From contig JAGOAZ010000013.1 in the NCBI GenBank assembly GCA_017983675.1, forward strand, positions 28,369-78,998: 50,630 nt of DNA. Reading direction: 5' to 3'. Positions 34,305-44,497 of the stretch are shown here, piece after piece. The notes under the pieces were generated by a model. The model searched no databases and had not been told where the DNA came from. It was given only the letters and a program-made list of their open reading frames with translations. Within the stretch, counting starts at the first letter, position 1, and the number at the start of each line of letters is the position of its first letter. The position numbers and the translations under genes are program-made. The stretch comes from Fluviicola sp. (GTDB lineage: Bacteria > Bacteroidota > Bacteroidia > Flavobacteriales_D > Crocinitomicaceae).

Positions 34305-35402
34305 TTAAGCTTCTTCGTATAATTTTTTGTATTTCGCTTCTTTTTCAGCATTTTTCAATGTTCTGAAAATCTGCCACAAACTTTTTAATACGTCTTTGTC
34401 TTTTGGAACAATCTCGCAATATTTCTCCAAAGGTGAACTTGCAATGTTGTAGTACTCCAAACTTTTCGCTAATAATTCAGCTTGTTTAGGACCACTAACT
34501 TCGTTTGCTTGTTTGCGTAAATCGATTCCTTTTCCAAAAAAGTAACTGCCTAAGTTAAAGTATGCATCGGCATAATTTGCATCCAACTCAATTGCTTTTT
34601 TTAGATTGTCCTCAACTAATTTATCGTCGTTGATATCCATTGCAATCGTTCCAAGTGTCCAGAACAAATATTTGTTAGCTGGCGCTTTTTGAATCGATTC
34701 TTTTAAGAAAGTCATAGCTTCTTCTTTTTTCTCCGCACGAATGTATGAAGTAGCTGTATTCAAATAGGTTAAATCTGGACGGTAGTTTACTTCAGCACAA
34801 GTTTTAAAACGTGCGGCAGCGACCAACCAATTTTCAGATAATTGCGCACATAATCCAGAGTTGTAAATAGCTGCTGTATCCATCATGCCAATAGCAGTAG
34901 AATATTTCGCGCTGATATCATACAAATCCAATGCTTTACCATATTCTTTGGCATCATAAAACGCATTTCCTTGAGAAATGAGCATGTTTTTAGCATTGCC
35001 TACAGAATTTTTAATTTCTCCATCAAACTTATCAGAGATCGAATAGCTTGATGTAAAAGCAGCTACAGCAATATCAACAGCATCTGCTGGAGTAGTCTCG
35101 TTAAAAGCAGCGTCGTTCATTTGACGGAAAAAAGAGATGTACGAATAAATCTCACCTTTTAAATACAACGTTTTTGGACTTTTTTCTGTTTCAGGATGTG
35201 CAGCTGCTAAATCGATAAATCCTTTTGCTTTGAGTGTTGCTTTTTTCGCAGCATCAACATCATTACTAGTCATTGCTGTTTCAATTGCTCTGAAAGCCAA
35301 AGCTGCATCTGTTTCACTTTTCTTTTGTGAAAAAACACTTGTAGTAGCAAGTGTTAAGATTCCCAAAAGGAAGTTTTTGTAATTGGAATTTACTGTTTTC
35401 AT
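34305..35402 (-). CDS. Exported TPR-repeat protein
   Basis: 365 residues with a signal peptide (ending SVFSQ) and helical repeats of about 34 residues, for example GKALDLYDISAKYS, LSENWLVAAARFKTCAEVN and a clear TPR unit (DANYADAYFNLGSYFFGKG, about residues 265-300). Acidic repeats near LDANYADA fit TPR consensus. TPR proteins act as scaffolds; no partner is visible. It follows gyrA on the same strand with a 71-bp gap that holds a hairpin, so it is probably transcribed separately or with partial read-through. Confidence 0.8.
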   Translation of the reverse strand: MKTVNSNYKNFLLGILTLATTSVFSQKKSETDAALAFRAIETAMTSNDVDAAKKATLKAKGFIDLAAAHPETEKSPKTLYLKGEIYSYISFFRQMNDAAFNETTPADAVDIAVAAFTSSYSISDKFDGEIKNSVGNAKNMLISQGNAFYDAKEYGKALDLYDISAKYSTAIGMMDTAAIYNSGLCAQLSENWLVAAARFKTCAEVNYRPDLTYLNTATSYIRAEKKEEAMTFLKESIQKAPANKYLFWTLGTIAMDINDDKLVEDNLKKAIELDANYADAYFNLGSYFFGKGIDLRKQANEVSGPKQAELLAKSLEYYNIASSPLEKYCEIVPKDKDVLKSLWQIFRTLKNAEKEAKYKKLYEEA

Positions 35403-35424
35403 GTTATCTTTTTTTGAAATGAAT

Positions 35425-35461
35425 CAACTATTATGCCATCTTCTCAGATGCATAATAGTTG
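35425..35461 (-). terminator. Long hairpin between gyrA and the TPR gene
   Basis: Arms CAACTATTATG/CATAATAGTTG, plus inner CATCT/AGATG, make a nearly continuous 16-bp stem. No long T tract follows, so it may act as an attenuator or mRNA stabiliser rather than a simple terminator. Confidence 0.55.
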
Positions 35462-35473
35462 AAATTCCATAAA

Positions 35474-38032
35474 TTAATCTTCAGAAGTTTCAGTACTTTC
35501 TTCTGAGTTTTCTGTTTCTGTTGAATCGATAGTTGCATCGTCAATGATTTCGCCTTCTTCGCCTTCTTCTTCGTCGGCTCTTGGAACGCGTGCTACGGCA
35601 GCAATTTCTGCTGTTCCTTTCAAGTTGATCAAACGAACACCTTGAGCAGCTCTTCCCATTACACGAATGCCGTCGATGTGCATACGAATGGTAACACCTG
35701 ATTTTGTGATAATCATCAAATCATCTTCATCTGCAACAGTTTTGATTGCTAATAAAGGACCTGTTTTATCGGTGATGTTAATCGTTTTCACACCTTTACC
35801 ACCACGATTAGTGATACGGTAAACTGGTTCACCATCTTCTGGATCGTTTAAGAACGAACGTTTTCCGTAACCTTTTTCTGACACAACCATGATTGTTTCA
35901 GCGTTATCTTTCACGCAAATCATTCCTACAACTGCATCAGCATCACTTTGTAATGTTACAGCACGCACACCCGAAGCATTTCTTCCCATAGGTCGAACTT
36001 TTGCTTCGTTGAAACGAATTGCACGACCAGCTTTGGTTGCCAATACCATTTCATTTGTTCCGTCTGTTAAACGTGCTTCTAATAATTCATCGTTTTCACG
36101 AATAGTGATTGCGTTGATACCGTTTGCACGTGGACGAGAATAGGCTTCCAAAGAAGTTTTCTTGATAATACCTTGTTTCGTACACATAACGATGAAGTTG
36201 TTCTCCACATATTCTTTGTCCGTCAAATCTTTGACTTTCACGTATGCTTTGATCTTATCGTCTTGTTCGATATTCAATAAGTTTTGGATAGCTCTTCCTT
36301 TTGATGTTTTGTTTCCTTCTGGAATCTCAAACACACGCATCCAGAAACAACGACCTTTCTCCGTAAAGATTAATAAGTAGTTGTGATTGGTTGCAACAAA
36401 TAAATGCTCCAAGAAATCTTTGTCACGTGTAGCGGATCCTTTCGAGCCCATTCCACCACGACTTTGTACTTTGTATTCGTCTAAGCTTGTACGTTTGATG
36501 TAACCAGCATGCGAAATAGTAATCACCACTTCTTCATCTGGAATCAAATCTTCCATACGCATCTCAGATGCAGAATACTCAATTCGTGAACGACGCGCAT
36601 CGCCATATTTCGCTTGAATTTCTAATAACTCATCTTTGATAATTTGCATACGACGCTCTTCGTTTGCTAAAATATCTTTCAAATCAGCGATTAATGCCAT
36701 TAAATCTGCATATTCACCACGTAACTTGTCTTGTTCAAGACCTGTTAATTGGCGTAGACGCATTTCAACGATAGCACGCGATTGAATATCAGACAAACCA
36801 AAACGAGTCATCAAACGCTCACGCGCTTCTTCCGGACTTTTTGAGTCGCGAATCATTTTGATTACTTCGTCAATATTATCCGAAGCAATGATTAATCCTT
36901 CTAAGATATGAGCGCGCTCTTCTGCTTTGCGTAAATCGAATTTGGTACGACGAACAACAACTTCGTGGCGGAAAGCAACGAATGCTGAAATCATGTCTTT
37001 CAAATTCACCATACGTGGACGACCATCTACCAAACAAATGTTGTTGATAGAGAACGAACTTTGAAGTGCTGTAAACTTGTATAATTTGTTTAATACGACA
37101 TTTGGAATAGCATCGCGTTTCAATTCGTAAACGATCCGCATACCATTTCTATCCGACTCATCACGTAAATCTGAAATGCCTTCAATTTTCTTGTCGTTAA
37201 CTAACTCAGCAGTTTTCTTGATCATTTCTGCCTTGTTCACCAAGTAAGGAATTTCAGTCACAATGATTTGCTCACGACCACCAGATTCCTCAATTTCAGC
37301 TTTTCCACGAATGACAATACGTCCACGACCTGTCAATAATGCTTCACGCGCACCATCCACACCATAGATAATTCCACCTGTAGGGAAATCTGGCGCTTTT
37401 ACGTAGTTCAACAATTCTTCGTCTTCGATGTCTTTGTTGTCAACGTAAGCTACGATACCGTCAATAACTTCAGTCAAGTTATGTGGTGCCATATTTGTTG
37501 CCATACCAACCGCAATACCTGATGATCCATTGATTAATAGATTCGGTATTTTAGAAGGTAAAACTGTTGGTTCTTGTAACGAGTCATCGAAGTTGGGAGC
37601 GAAATCAACTGTTTCTTTCTCCAAATCATCCAACATTTCCTCTGCGATTTTACGCAAACGAGCCTCTGTATAACGCATTGCTGCGGGACTATCACCATCG
37701 ACTGAACCGAAGTTACCTTGTCCATCAACCAACGGGTAACGCAACGACCAAGATTGAGCCATACGCACCATCGTGTCGTACACCGAACTATCACCGTGTG
37801 GGTGATACTTACCTAATACTTCACCAACGATACGCGCTGATTTCTTGTACGGACGGTTAGAGTAAACTCCTAAGTCCTGCATTCCGTATAATACTCGGCG
37901 GTGAACTGGTTTGAAACCATCACGAACATCTGGTAATGCACGCGATACAATTACTGACATCGAATAATCGATGTACGCCGATTTCATTTCATCTTCGATG
38001 TTAATCTGGATTATCTTTTCTCCATCTGCCAT
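35474..38032 (-). CDS. gyrA: DNA gyrase subunit A
   Basis: 852 residues, a full-length GyrA: the N-terminal breakage-reunion domain ([20 protein letters not shown]), the catalytic Tyr121 in [10 protein letters not shown], and the C-terminal beta-pinwheel with the GyrA-box-type RGGMGSKG and repeated GR/GV segments. With GyrB it introduces negative supercoils using ATP. The quinolone region reads [10 protein letters not shown], with Ser82 and Asp86 equal to wild-type S83 and D87 of E. coli, so no classic resistance change is visible. The tail is strongly acidic (EEEGEEGE...), as often in Bacteroidota. Divergent from clpC with a 231-bp gap. Confidence 0.97.
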   Translation of the reverse strand: MADGEKIIQINIEDEMKSAYIDYSMSVIVSRALPDVRDGFKPVHRRVLYGMQDLGVYSNRPYKKSARIVGEVLGKYHPHGDSSVYDTMVRMAQSWSLRYPLVDGQGNFGSVDGDSPAAMRYTEARLRKIAEEMLDDLEKETVDFAPNFDDSLQEPTVLPSKIPNLLINGSSGIAVGMATNMAPHNLTEVIDGIVAYVDNKDIEDEELLNYVKAPDFPTGGIIYGVDGAREALLTGRGRIVIRGKAEIEESGGREQIIVTEIPYLVNKAEMIKKTAELVNDKKIEGISDLRDESDRNGMRIVYELKRDAIPNVVLNKLYKFTALQSSFSINNICLVDGRPRMVNLKDMISAFVAFRHEVVVRRTKFDLRKAEERAHILEGLIIASDNIDEVIKMIRDSKSPEEARERLMTRFGLSDIQSRAIVEMRLRQLTGLEQDKLRGEYADLMALIADLKDILANEERRMQIIKDELLEIQAKYGDARRSRIEYSASEMRMEDLIPDEEVVITISHAGYIKRTSLDEYKVQSRGGMGSKGSATRDKDFLEHLFVATNHNYLLIFTEKGRCFWMRVFEIPEGNKTSKGRAIQNLLNIEQDDKIKAYVKVKDLTDKEYVENNFIVMCTKQGIIKKTSLEAYSRPRANGINAITIRENDELLEARLTDGTNEMVLATKAGRAIRFNEAKVRPMGRNASGVRAVTLQSDADAVVGMICVKDNAETIMVVSEKGYGKRSFLNDPEDGEPVYRITNRGGKGVKTINITDKTGPLLAIKTVADEDDLMIITKSGVTIRMHIDGIRVMGRAAQGVRLINLKGTAEIAAVARVPRADEEEGEEGEIIDDATIDSTETENSEESTETSED

Positions 38033-38211
38033 CTTGTCATAATTTTAAATAATGCACGATTGTTGTGTCTGCAATTTGCAAACAAGTGCTAAAGCAAGGT
38101 TCGAAATTAGTTTTTTTACCGCTACAAAAATGAGGTGGTATTCGATTTTTACTAACAAAAAGTGGTGTAAAAATGCTAAATCAAACCAGTTATTAACATT
38201 TTTACCTTTTA

Positions 38212-38219
38212 TATATTTG
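38212..38219 (+). promoter_or_regulatory. Candidate -7 element of clpC
   Basis: TATATTTG fits TAnnTTTG, 45 bp before the ATG. The upstream TTA near 38191 is a poor TTG box. The rest of the 231-bp gyrA-clpC gap shows no other feature. Confidence 0.4.
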
Positions 38220-38263
38220 TAAGACGCAGTTTTGCGTTATAATTGTTGTAACTAATAAAGTAT

Positions 38264-40783
38264 ATGGAAGCAAAATTTTCGCCTCGTGTAAAAGATGTCT
38301 TGACGTATAGTCGGGAAGAAGCCCTTCGTTTGGGGAATGACTTTATTGGTGTTGAACATTTCTTTCTGGGGATTCTAAGAGAAGGAGAGGGGAATGCCGT
38401 TCGTATCTTAAAAGGGTTTAATCTGGATTTAACACAGTTAAAAAGTGAATTGGATAAACAGCTTTTAGCTACTGCGCGCATCAGTTCGCCTCCAGGAGCA
38501 AATATTCCGTTGGTCAAACAAGCTGAACGCTTATTGAAAATTACTTACTTGGAAGCAAAATTGTTTAAAAGTCCTATGATTGGAACGGAACATTTATTGC
38601 TCTCAATGTTGAAAGATGAAGATTCTGTTGTGTGTGCAACCTTGAATCGCTATGGGGTAAATTATAATACTGTAAAAGAAGAATTGACGGATATGATAGA
38701 CGAAAACAATATTCCTCGTGCTGAAATGCCGGGTTCGGCTGACGAAGAGGAACAGTCATTTGGCGCAAGTCAACGTAAAAGTGCTGATCCGAAATCGAAA
38801 ACTCCGGTTTTGGATAATTTCGGTCGGGATTTAACAAAAATGGCCGAAGCTGGAAAGCTTGACCCAATTGTAGGTCGTGAAAAAGAAATCGAACGTGTTT
38901 CACAAATTTTATCGCGTCGTAAAAAAAATAATCCAATCTTAATTGGTGAACCGGGCGTAGGTAAAAGTGCGATTGCCGAAGGATTGGCTTTGCGTATCGT
39001 GCAACGAAAAGTGTCTCGTGTGTTGTTCAACAAACGTATTGTTTCCTTGGACTTGGCTTCGCTGGTTGCGGGAACAAAATACCGTGGACAATTTGAAGAA
39101 CGCATGAAAGCGGTGATGGCGGAAATTGAAAAAAATCCAGACATCATTTTATTCATCGATGAAATACATACCATTATTGGTGCAGGTGGTGCAAGCGGAT
39201 CGTTAGATGCGTCAAACATGTTGAAACCTGCTTTAGCGCGTGGAGAAATGCAAGCGATTGGCGCGACAACATTAGATGAATACCGCCAACACATTGAAAA
39301 AGATGGCGCATTGGAACGTCGTTTCCAAAAAGTATTGATCGAGCCAACTTCTATTGATGAAACGGTTCAGATTCTTCAAAATATCAAAGAACGTTACGAA
39401 GAACACCACATGGTTACGTATACGCCAGAAGCCTTAGAAGCTTGTGCGAAATTAACGGAGCGTTACATTACCGATCGCCATTTACCTGACAAAGCAATCG
39501 ATGCTTTGGATGAGGTGGGTTCACGTGTTCACTTGACAAATATTCATGTGCCACAAGAAATCATTGATATCGAAGCGCAAATAGAAACAACAAAAGAGCA
39601 AAAAAATCAAGCGATCAAATCGCAACAATACGAAGAAGCTGCTCGTTTGCGTGACGAAGAACGCAAAATTCAAGATCTGTTAGACGAAGCGAAAAAGCGC
39701 TGGGAAGAAGATTCGAAAGCGAAGCGTGTTGTGGTAACTGAAGAACATGTTGCAGAAGTTGTTTCGATGATGTGTGGTATTCCTGTTACGCGAATTGCAC
39801 AAACTGAAATGGGCAAATTGGCAACAATGGCGCAGGAATTAACCGGAAAAGTCATTGGGCAAGATGAAGCTGTTGAAAAAGTAGTGAAAGCTATTCAACG
39901 CAACCGTGCTGGTTTGAAAGATCCAAATAAACCAATTGGTTCGTTTGTTTTCTTAGGTCCAACAGGTGTTGGTAAAACACAATTAGCGAAAGTATTAGCG
40001 AAATATTTATTCGATACGGAAGACGCGTTAATCCGCATTGACATGTCGGAATACATGGAGAAATTCTCGATTTCTCGTTTGGTCGGAGCGCCTCCAGGAT
40101 ACGTAGGATACGAAGAGGGTGGACAATTGACTGAAAAAGTGCGAAGAAAACCTTATTCAATCGTCTTGTTAGATGAAATCGAAAAAGCACATCCAGATGT
40201 TTTTAACTTGTTGTTACAAGCGTTGGATGACGGTCACATGACGGATGGTTTGGGTCGTAAAATCGATTTCAAAAACACGATTTTGATCATGACATCGAAC
40301 ATTGGTGCACGTCAATTAGCTGATTTCGGAACAGGTGTAGGATTTGGAACAAAAGCGCGCGAAGAAGCACGTGATGAAAACGCGAAGTCGGTGATTCAAA
40401 ATGCCTTGCGAAAAGCCTTTTCACCGGAGTTCTTGAACAGAATCGACGACATGATCATTTTCCACTCGTTGACGCGTGAAAACATTCACAAAATCATTGA
40501 TTTGGAGTTAACGAAATTGTTTGCGCGTATCCAAGATTTGGGTTACAGTGCATCGATGTCCGAAAAAGCAAAAGATTTCATCGTAGACAAGGGTTACGAC
40601 GAAAAATTTGGTGCGCGACCGTTAAAAAGAGCTATCCAAAAATACATCGAAGATCCATTAGCGGAAGAAATCGTAAAAAACAACTTATCAGAAGGTGATA
40701 CGATTGTATTAGATATCGAAGAAGGTGCGGCAATTTTATCGTTAACGATTGCTAAAACACCTAAAAAATCGACTAAAAAATAA
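38264..40783 (+). CDS. clpC: ATP-dependent Clp protease ATP-binding subunit ClpC
   Basis: 839 residues with the full class I Hsp100 layout: paired N-terminal Clp repeats (FSPRVKDVLTYSREEALRLG and LLKITYLEAKLF), AAA-1 with Walker A GEPGVGKS (Lys234), a UVR-type middle domain (KSQQYEEAARLRDEERKI, around residues 455-475) that marks ClpC rather than ClpA/ClpB, and AAA-2 with Walker A GPTGVGKT (Lys571) and DMSEYMEKFS. The hexamer unfolds substrates and passes them to ClpP. The adaptor ClpS is encoded at 3406..3675. The gene has its own terminator (40791). Confidence 0.95.
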   Translation: MEAKFSPRVKDVLTYSREEALRLGNDFIGVEHFFLGILREGEGNAVRILKGFNLDLTQLKSELDKQLLATARISSPPGANIPLVKQAERLLKITYLEAKLFKSPMIGTEHLLLSMLKDEDSVVCATLNRYGVNYNTVKEELTDMIDENNIPRAEMPGSADEEEQSFGASQRKSADPKSKTPVLDNFGRDLTKMAEAGKLDPIVGREKEIERVSQILSRRKKNNPILIGEPGVGKSAIAEGLALRIVQRKVSRVLFNKRIVSLDLASLVAGTKYRGQFEERMKAVMAEIEKNPDIILFIDEIHTIIGAGGASGSLDASNMLKPALARGEMQAIGATTLDEYRQHIEKDGALERRFQKVLIEPTSIDETVQILQNIKERYEEHHMVTYTPEALEACAKLTERYITDRHLPDKAIDALDEVGSRVHLTNIHVPQEIIDIEAQIETTKEQKNQAIKSQQYEEAARLRDEERKIQDLLDEAKKRWEEDSKAKRVVVTEEHVAEVVSMMCGIPVTRIAQTEMGKLATMAQELTGKVIGQDEAVEKVVKAIQRNRAGLKDPNKPIGSFVFLGPTGVGKTQLAKVLAKYLFDTEDALIRIDMSEYMEKFSISRLVGAPPGYVGYEEGGQLTEKVRRKPYSIVLLDEIEKAHPDVFNLLLQALDDGHMTDGLGRKIDFKNTILIMTSNIGARQLADFGTGVGFGTKAREEARDENAKSVIQNALRKAFSPEFLNRIDDMIIFHSLTRENIHKIIDLELTKLFARIQDLGYSASMSEKAKDFIVDKGYDEKFGARPLKRAIQKYIEDPLAEEIVKNNLSEGDTIVLDIEEGAAILSLTIAKTPKKSTKK

Positions 40784-40790
40784 TTGATTC

Positions 40791-40827
40791 AAGGAGATTG
40801 TTAGCAAGTAGCAATCTCCTTTTTTTT
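40791..40827 (+). terminator. Intrinsic terminator of clpC
   Basis: A perfect 10-bp stem AAGGAGATTG/CAATCTCCTT with an 11-nt loop and eight T residues after it, 7 bp past the stop codon. Confidence 0.95.
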
Positions 40828-40838
40828 CAAACAACCAC

Positions 40839-41696
40839 ATGAAAGCACTTTTAATCACATTTTTCAGCTCGTTTTGTTTTTCATTAGTTGCATCTGTAAC
40901 GATGACGCGTGTCGATCCGACCTTATTTATTGCAAATCCAGAAACAGATTTGGACAAAGTTACGGTTACGAATGAGGCCTTGAAAAGGTCGATGGTGAAG
41001 TACCTGTTCGATGCTGATTTATTGGATCATGTTGGCACAAAAGCATACGACACACAAGCTGTTTTCGATACGTATTACACGCAATTTTCGGCTTTGTACC
41101 GCTTGATAGACTTGAACAGTGATGGTTTACCAGAATTAATTTTCAACGGATTTGTTTCAAGTGACGACGACAAAGAATACCTTGAAATTTACGGAACAAA
41201 AAAAGGAGTTGTTACGCGTTTGTTCAAGGAAATCGGTCATGTTTTGGCCTATAAAATTCAGCCGAACACGAAAGAAGTTTTGTTGTACCACCATCAATAT
41301 CCGTGTTGCGAGAACGCATCGCATAATTTGAATCGGTTGCGTTTGATCGGAAATGAGCTACAACTCCAAAAACGCTATTTTATTGGTCGTGATAGCGGAA
41401 TGGTTGGTCCATTTTTCCCAAAAAAAGTACAATTTACCTCCGAGAACAAGCGTTTTTCAAAAACAACCAAATTGTATTGGTCGCCAGCAATTATAACGAC
41501 AGATGCTTGGCCACGCCGTTCCCAAACAAATGTGATTGCAAGTTACGCTTCTTCAAGTGTTTACACCGTTTTAGCTCAAACAAAATCTTGGTCGTTTGTA
41601 TTGGTGAAAAGTGCGCCAATGATTACTCCAAAAAACGTTATCAATCCTGCTAATTTCTTGCAGACATGGATTTATGGTTGGGTGGTGAACGAGTGA
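40839..41696 (+). CDS. Secreted protein with an EF-hand-like loop and SH3-like C-terminus
   Basis: 285 residues: signal peptide (MKALLITFFSSFCFSLVAS), a calcium-loop-like DLNSDGLPEL (residues 91-100), a middle domain with HHQYPCCENASHN, and a C-terminal SH3-like domain (ASYASSSVYTVLAQTKSWSF to FLQTWIYGWVVNE). Function unknown. The last 13 codons and stop recur at 43935 and 45824, each before a new block of small genes, so the 3' end seems to be a boundary at which cassettes entered. The protein itself is complete. It lies 55 bp after the clpC stop, behind the clpC terminator. Confidence 0.7.
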   Translation: MKALLITFFSSFCFSLVASVTMTRVDPTLFIANPETDLDKVTVTNEALKRSMVKYLFDADLLDHVGTKAYDTQAVFDTYYTQFSALYRLIDLNSDGLPELIFNGFVSSDDDKEYLEIYGTKKGVVTRLFKEIGHVLAYKIQPNTKEVLLYHHQYPCCENASHNLNRLRLIGNELQLQKRYFIGRDSGMVGPFFPKKVQFTSENKRFSKTTKLYWSPAIITTDAWPRRSQTNVIASYASSSVYTVLAQTKSWSFVLVKSAPMITPKNVINPANFLQTWIYGWVVNE

Positions 41697-41700
41697 GTTA
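41653..41700 (+). repeat. Repeat A, parental copy (3' end of 40839..41696)
   Basis: The segment from ATTTCTTGCAGAC through the TGA stop at 41696 and on to GAGTTA is the source of two downstream copies. It encodes FLQTWIYGWVVNE and the stop. Confidence 0.9.
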
Positions 41701-41743
41701 TTTGATTAAGTTTTCAAATCTTTTTCAGATTTAAAAAAACAAA

Positions 41744-42541
41744 ATGAAGTCAAATTTTATTTTAAAAATATTATTAATAATTACAATCAGTTTATTTGTT
41801 TCATGTCAAGAGACTTGGAAAGAATTAAACTATGAGATGTTTTATGATAAAGAAATAAAAGAGCTAGCCCTAGCTGTTGATGATGAAGATATTGAAAAAA
41901 TTAACTTACTAGTTAGAGTTAAAAAATACAATGTAAATTATATTGAGCCAAAATATGGGCAAACCTTACTAAAACTAGCAATTCTCACACAAAAAGGAGA
42001 GTCAATAAAAAAAATGTTAGAATTAGGTGCGGATCCAAATATTCAAGATAAATTACAAAATAAATCTGCTTTTCATTTTGCTTGTGAAATGTATACACTT
42101 GGGGCTACTGATTTAGAATTAATTGATTTGATGCTCGAACATGGTGCTGATATAGATGAACCTTGTGAATTTAATAATTCTAGAGGTAACTGTTTTGATA
42201 CACCACTACAATTATCAATTGACGCTGCTGTTTATTCTAAAAAAGATGAATTGTTTTATCATCTTATAGAAAAAGGAGCTAATATAGATAAGTGTAGTAA
42301 AGATTCTTTAAGTTATGTGTTAAGAACCGCTGCAACTCTTGATAGATTTGATTTAGTTAAGTATTTGGTGATTGAAAAAAAATGTCATATACCAACAGTA
42401 GGAAATGTTTATTATGAAGATGGAACACCACATAATGAAACAGTTGTTCAATTTTTTGAGAGAATTAATTTACATAATGATAAATATGAAAATGATTTAA
42501 AGGAAGTAATCAAGTATTTAAAATCGAAAGGATTTAAGTAA
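41744..42541 (+). CDS. Ankyrin-repeat lipoprotein
   Basis: 265 residues: a lipoprotein signal with LFVSC (Cys21), then an ankyrin-type repeat domain: YGQTLLKLAILTQKGESIKK followed by MLELGADPN, SAFHFACEMYTLGATDLE then LMLEHGADID, and LFYHLIEKGANID. Ankyrin repeats bind other proteins. Exported ankyrin proteins of this type often sit in immunity or effector clusters, but nothing here shows which. It begins 47 bp after the SH3-like gene and opens the first cassette of the accessory locus. AT-rich. Confidence 0.75.
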   Translation: MKSNFILKILLIITISLFVSCQETWKELNYEMFYDKEIKELALAVDDEDIEKINLLVRVKKYNVNYIEPKYGQTLLKLAILTQKGESIKKMLELGADPNIQDKLQNKSAFHFACEMYTLGATDLELIDLMLEHGADIDEPCEFNNSRGNCFDTPLQLSIDAAVYSKKDELFYHLIEKGANIDKCSKDSLSYVLRTAATLDRFDLVKYLVIEKKCHIPTVGNVYYEDGTPHNETVVQFFERINLHNDKYENDLKEVIKYLKSKGFK

Positions 42542-42581
42542 TGTTTTAGCAGTGTTGCTAACAAACTAGAACTTGTTCTAA

Positions 42582-42675
42582 AAAAAAGCTCCACCCTGAT
42601 TTCAATTGAATTAGTTATTATATTTAACCAAACGGTTGCTATAAAACAACAGCTTTTGACCGCTATGGTTGAAAT
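42582..42675 (+). repeat. Intergenic repeat B, copy 1
   Basis: Shares with copies at 43383 and 45701 the order: A-rich run, TCCACC, TTCAATTGAA, TTATATTTAACC, AACGGTTGCTA, then ACAACAGCTTTTGACC and TTCGGT/ATGGTT. Non-coding and lies between two small exported-protein genes. Confidence 0.8.
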
Positions 42676-42755
42676 GATTTTAAATTGTATTTATGGTGAA
42701 TTGAGTCAATAAAAACGTTAAAGATTCATTTATAAACCAGAACACATTAAAGATT

Positions 42756-43340
42756 ATGAAAAATTTCATTTTTATTTTATTTGCAGTATTTTTATTAAGC
42801 TTTTTATCCAAAAAACAGTCAGATAATTTGGGGGAAATTCCATTAATTTGGTCACAATTTGTAGGTAAAGATAGTACTGAACATATTTATAATTTCAAAA
42901 AAATAAATGGTTCAATTATATTAAAGTCGATTACAATAGTTGAGAAAAATCAATTAAACGACAGTGGTAAAATCAATTCAAATTATTTGGAATTTGATAA
43001 CCTAGGAAAGCTTAATAAAGTTTTTGTAACAAATTCCGTTGATGTTAAAAACGAGCAGAATCAATCAGTTTTAACATATAATTCGGACAAAGTAATTTTT
43101 AATGAGAATAAAATCAACTCGATTTCTATTTCAAATAATTTTAAAACTATTTTTAATTTCTATAAAATTGGAGAATTTTACGTACAAAATGAGTTAAATG
43201 GTCTAGATTATCCAATTTACAATTTTAAAAGCAATAATAAAATTGCAATAAAAAAAATTGGCAAAGCTGTAAACCCAAATTTAAACGCTTCTGATTATTT
43301 AAAAACGCTAAAAGAAGGAATTTATAAACCATATAGATAA
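42756..43340 (+). CDS. Exported protein of unknown function (cassette 1)
   Basis: 194 residues with an N-terminal signal peptide (FIFILFAVFLLSFLS), then a Lys/Asn-rich body with alternating strand-like segments (SLYLEF-type, SNYLEFDNLGKLNKV; DKVIFNENKINSISI). No family or catalytic motif recognised. The repeated strand pattern resembles the small exported proteins often found after toxin genes, but that is a comparison of style only. It is flanked by repeat B on both sides. Confidence 0.6.
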   Translation: MKNFIFILFAVFLLSFLSKKQSDNLGEIPLIWSQFVGKDSTEHIYNFKKINGSIILKSITIVEKNQLNDSGKINSNYLEFDNLGKLNKVFVTNSVDVKNEQNQSVLTYNSDKVIFNENKINSISISNNFKTIFNFYKIGEFYVQNELNGLDYPIYNFKSNNKIAIKKIGKAVNPNLNASDYLKTLKEGIYKPYR

Positions 43341-43382
43341 TTGTTCTCGAATCATGTGTTGAAGGAAGTATTAGCACTTATT

Positions 43383-43470
43383 AAAAAAAATCCACCTTTT
43401 CAATTGAATAAATCATTATATTTAACCTAACGGTTGCCACAAACAACAGCTTTTGACCACTTCGGTAATC
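43383..43470 (+). repeat. Intergenic repeat B, copy 2
   Basis: Near-identical to copy 3 over TTTTCAATTGAATAAATCAT and TATATTTAACCTAACGGTTG, and to copy 1 over the ACAACAGCTTTTGACC part. It lies between the genes at 42756 and 43590. Confidence 0.85.
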
Positions 43471-43589
43471 AAGTTCTGAATAGGGTTTGAAAACCACAAT
43501 AACTGTTGCAACCATTGTAAAAAATGCAACGAGACTTCACAACTAATTAATCGTTGTTATAAGTTGAGATACTATAAATAGGGGGTGAA

Positions 43590-43838
43590 ATGAAAGGGTT
43601 AATTAATTTTCTGATTTTAATAAATTTAATTTACGCTAGCTGGATAGTATATTTATTACAGCTGATTAATACTGATAAAGTTTATGTGGTTTTTTTGTTT
43701 TGGACATTAGTGATTATTTTTATTAACCTCATAATTGCAGCGGTGTTAAAGTTTATTTATAAAATGAAATCGACACTTCCAATGTGGTTTTGTTTTGTAG
43801 AATTTTTAGGACTAATTATTTTTCCATTTTTTATTTAA
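43590..43838 (+). CDS. Small two-helix membrane protein (cassette 1)
   Basis: 82 residues consisting almost wholly of hydrophobic helices (LINFLILINLIYASWIVYLL; VVFLFWTLVIIFINLIIAAV) and a third short one at the C-terminus (FCFVEFLGLIIFPFFI). No family recognised. A GGGGGTG stretch lies 4 bp before the ATG, unusual in this window and possibly aiding initiation. It ends the first cassette. Confidence 0.55.
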   Translation: MKGLINFLILINLIYASWIVYLLQLINTDKVYVVFLFWTLVIIFINLIIAAVLKFIYKMKSTLPMWFCFVEFLGLIIFPFFI

Positions 43839-43934
43839 ATGGTTGATTTTTCACCCTTTTTACTAGCAATAAAATCCATAAGTGATTTTAACTAAATATT
43901 AAACTAAAAACAATTAAAACACGATATAAAAAAT

Positions 43935-43984
43935 ATTTCTTGCAGACTTGGATTTTAGGATTGGTGGTGAAGGAATGAGTTATT
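43935..43984 (+). repeat. Repeat A, copy 1 (displaced 3' end of the SH3-like gene)
   Basis: From ATTTCTTGCAGAC to GAGTTATT this matches the parental 3' end with a few changes and keeps the frame: FLQTWILGLVVKE and a TGA stop. There is no gene body upstream of it. The TTG at 43948 inside this copy is not a real start for the next gene. Confidence 0.85.
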
Positions 43985-43995
43985 ACTTTAAAAGC

Positions 43996-44424
43996 ATGAA
44001 AACAACAGCTTTATTATTTATCATTTTTTATTTATTAGTATCCGAGAAATGTTCTAAAAATAAAAATATTACAATCAATGACTATTCCTCGTTTGATCAA
44101 GATTTGTTTGAAAAGTTAAGACCCTTTTCTGATTCTATTTTTATTGACACAGCTTCTGGTGGCATGAAAGAAAAAACACTTTTCATTAAAAAAAATTATT
44201 TTGCTTTTGTAGATGAGCAACTGGATAATTTCTGTATAGTTGATACATCAATTAACTTTTGTAACATTCGTATTGGAGATCATATTGAATTAATCAAAAA
44301 AAAACACAACCTAATATTTGATAAAAAAGACACTTATGTTTTAAAATCAAAAAATAACATTGGATTTTATACATTTAAGATTTCCTATGATAAAATTGAC
44401 ACAATTATCGGGTTTCATTATTAA
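43996..44424 (+). CDS. Probable lipoprotein or exported protein (cassette 2)
   Basis: About 142 residues from the ATG at 43996; an upstream ATG at 43975 is possible. Signal-like N-terminus (TTALLFIIFYLLVSEKC), with Cys at a lipobox-like position but a weak LVSEKC context. The mature part has short beta strands and charged stretches without a recognised domain. First gene of the second cassette, directly behind repeat A copy 1. AT-rich. Function unknown. Confidence 0.6.
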   Translation: MKTTALLFIIFYLLVSEKCSKNKNITINDYSSFDQDLFEKLRPFSDSIFIDTASGGMKEKTLFIKKNYFAFVDEQLDNFCIVDTSINFCNIRIGDHIELIKKKHNLIFDKKDTYVLKSKNNIGFYTFKISYDKIDTIIGFHY

Positions 44425-44497
44425 GTAAAATGAAAACTTTACCATAAGTAATTTGCAAATACAATGATAATTCTAAATCAAATAAAAAAAGTTTACC

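Noticed and set aside
37534..37860. Open frames on the opposite strand and other frames within gyrA and clpC
   Set aside because: They lie wholly inside well-supported conserved genes and have no family signals.
35474..38032. Quinolone-resistance mutation in gyrA
   Set aside because: Ser82 and Asp86 match the sensitive residues of E. coli GyrA.
43948..43995. Start of the cassette 2 gene at the TTG at 43948
   Set aside because: It falls inside the displaced 3' end (repeat A copy 1); the signal peptide begins at 43996.
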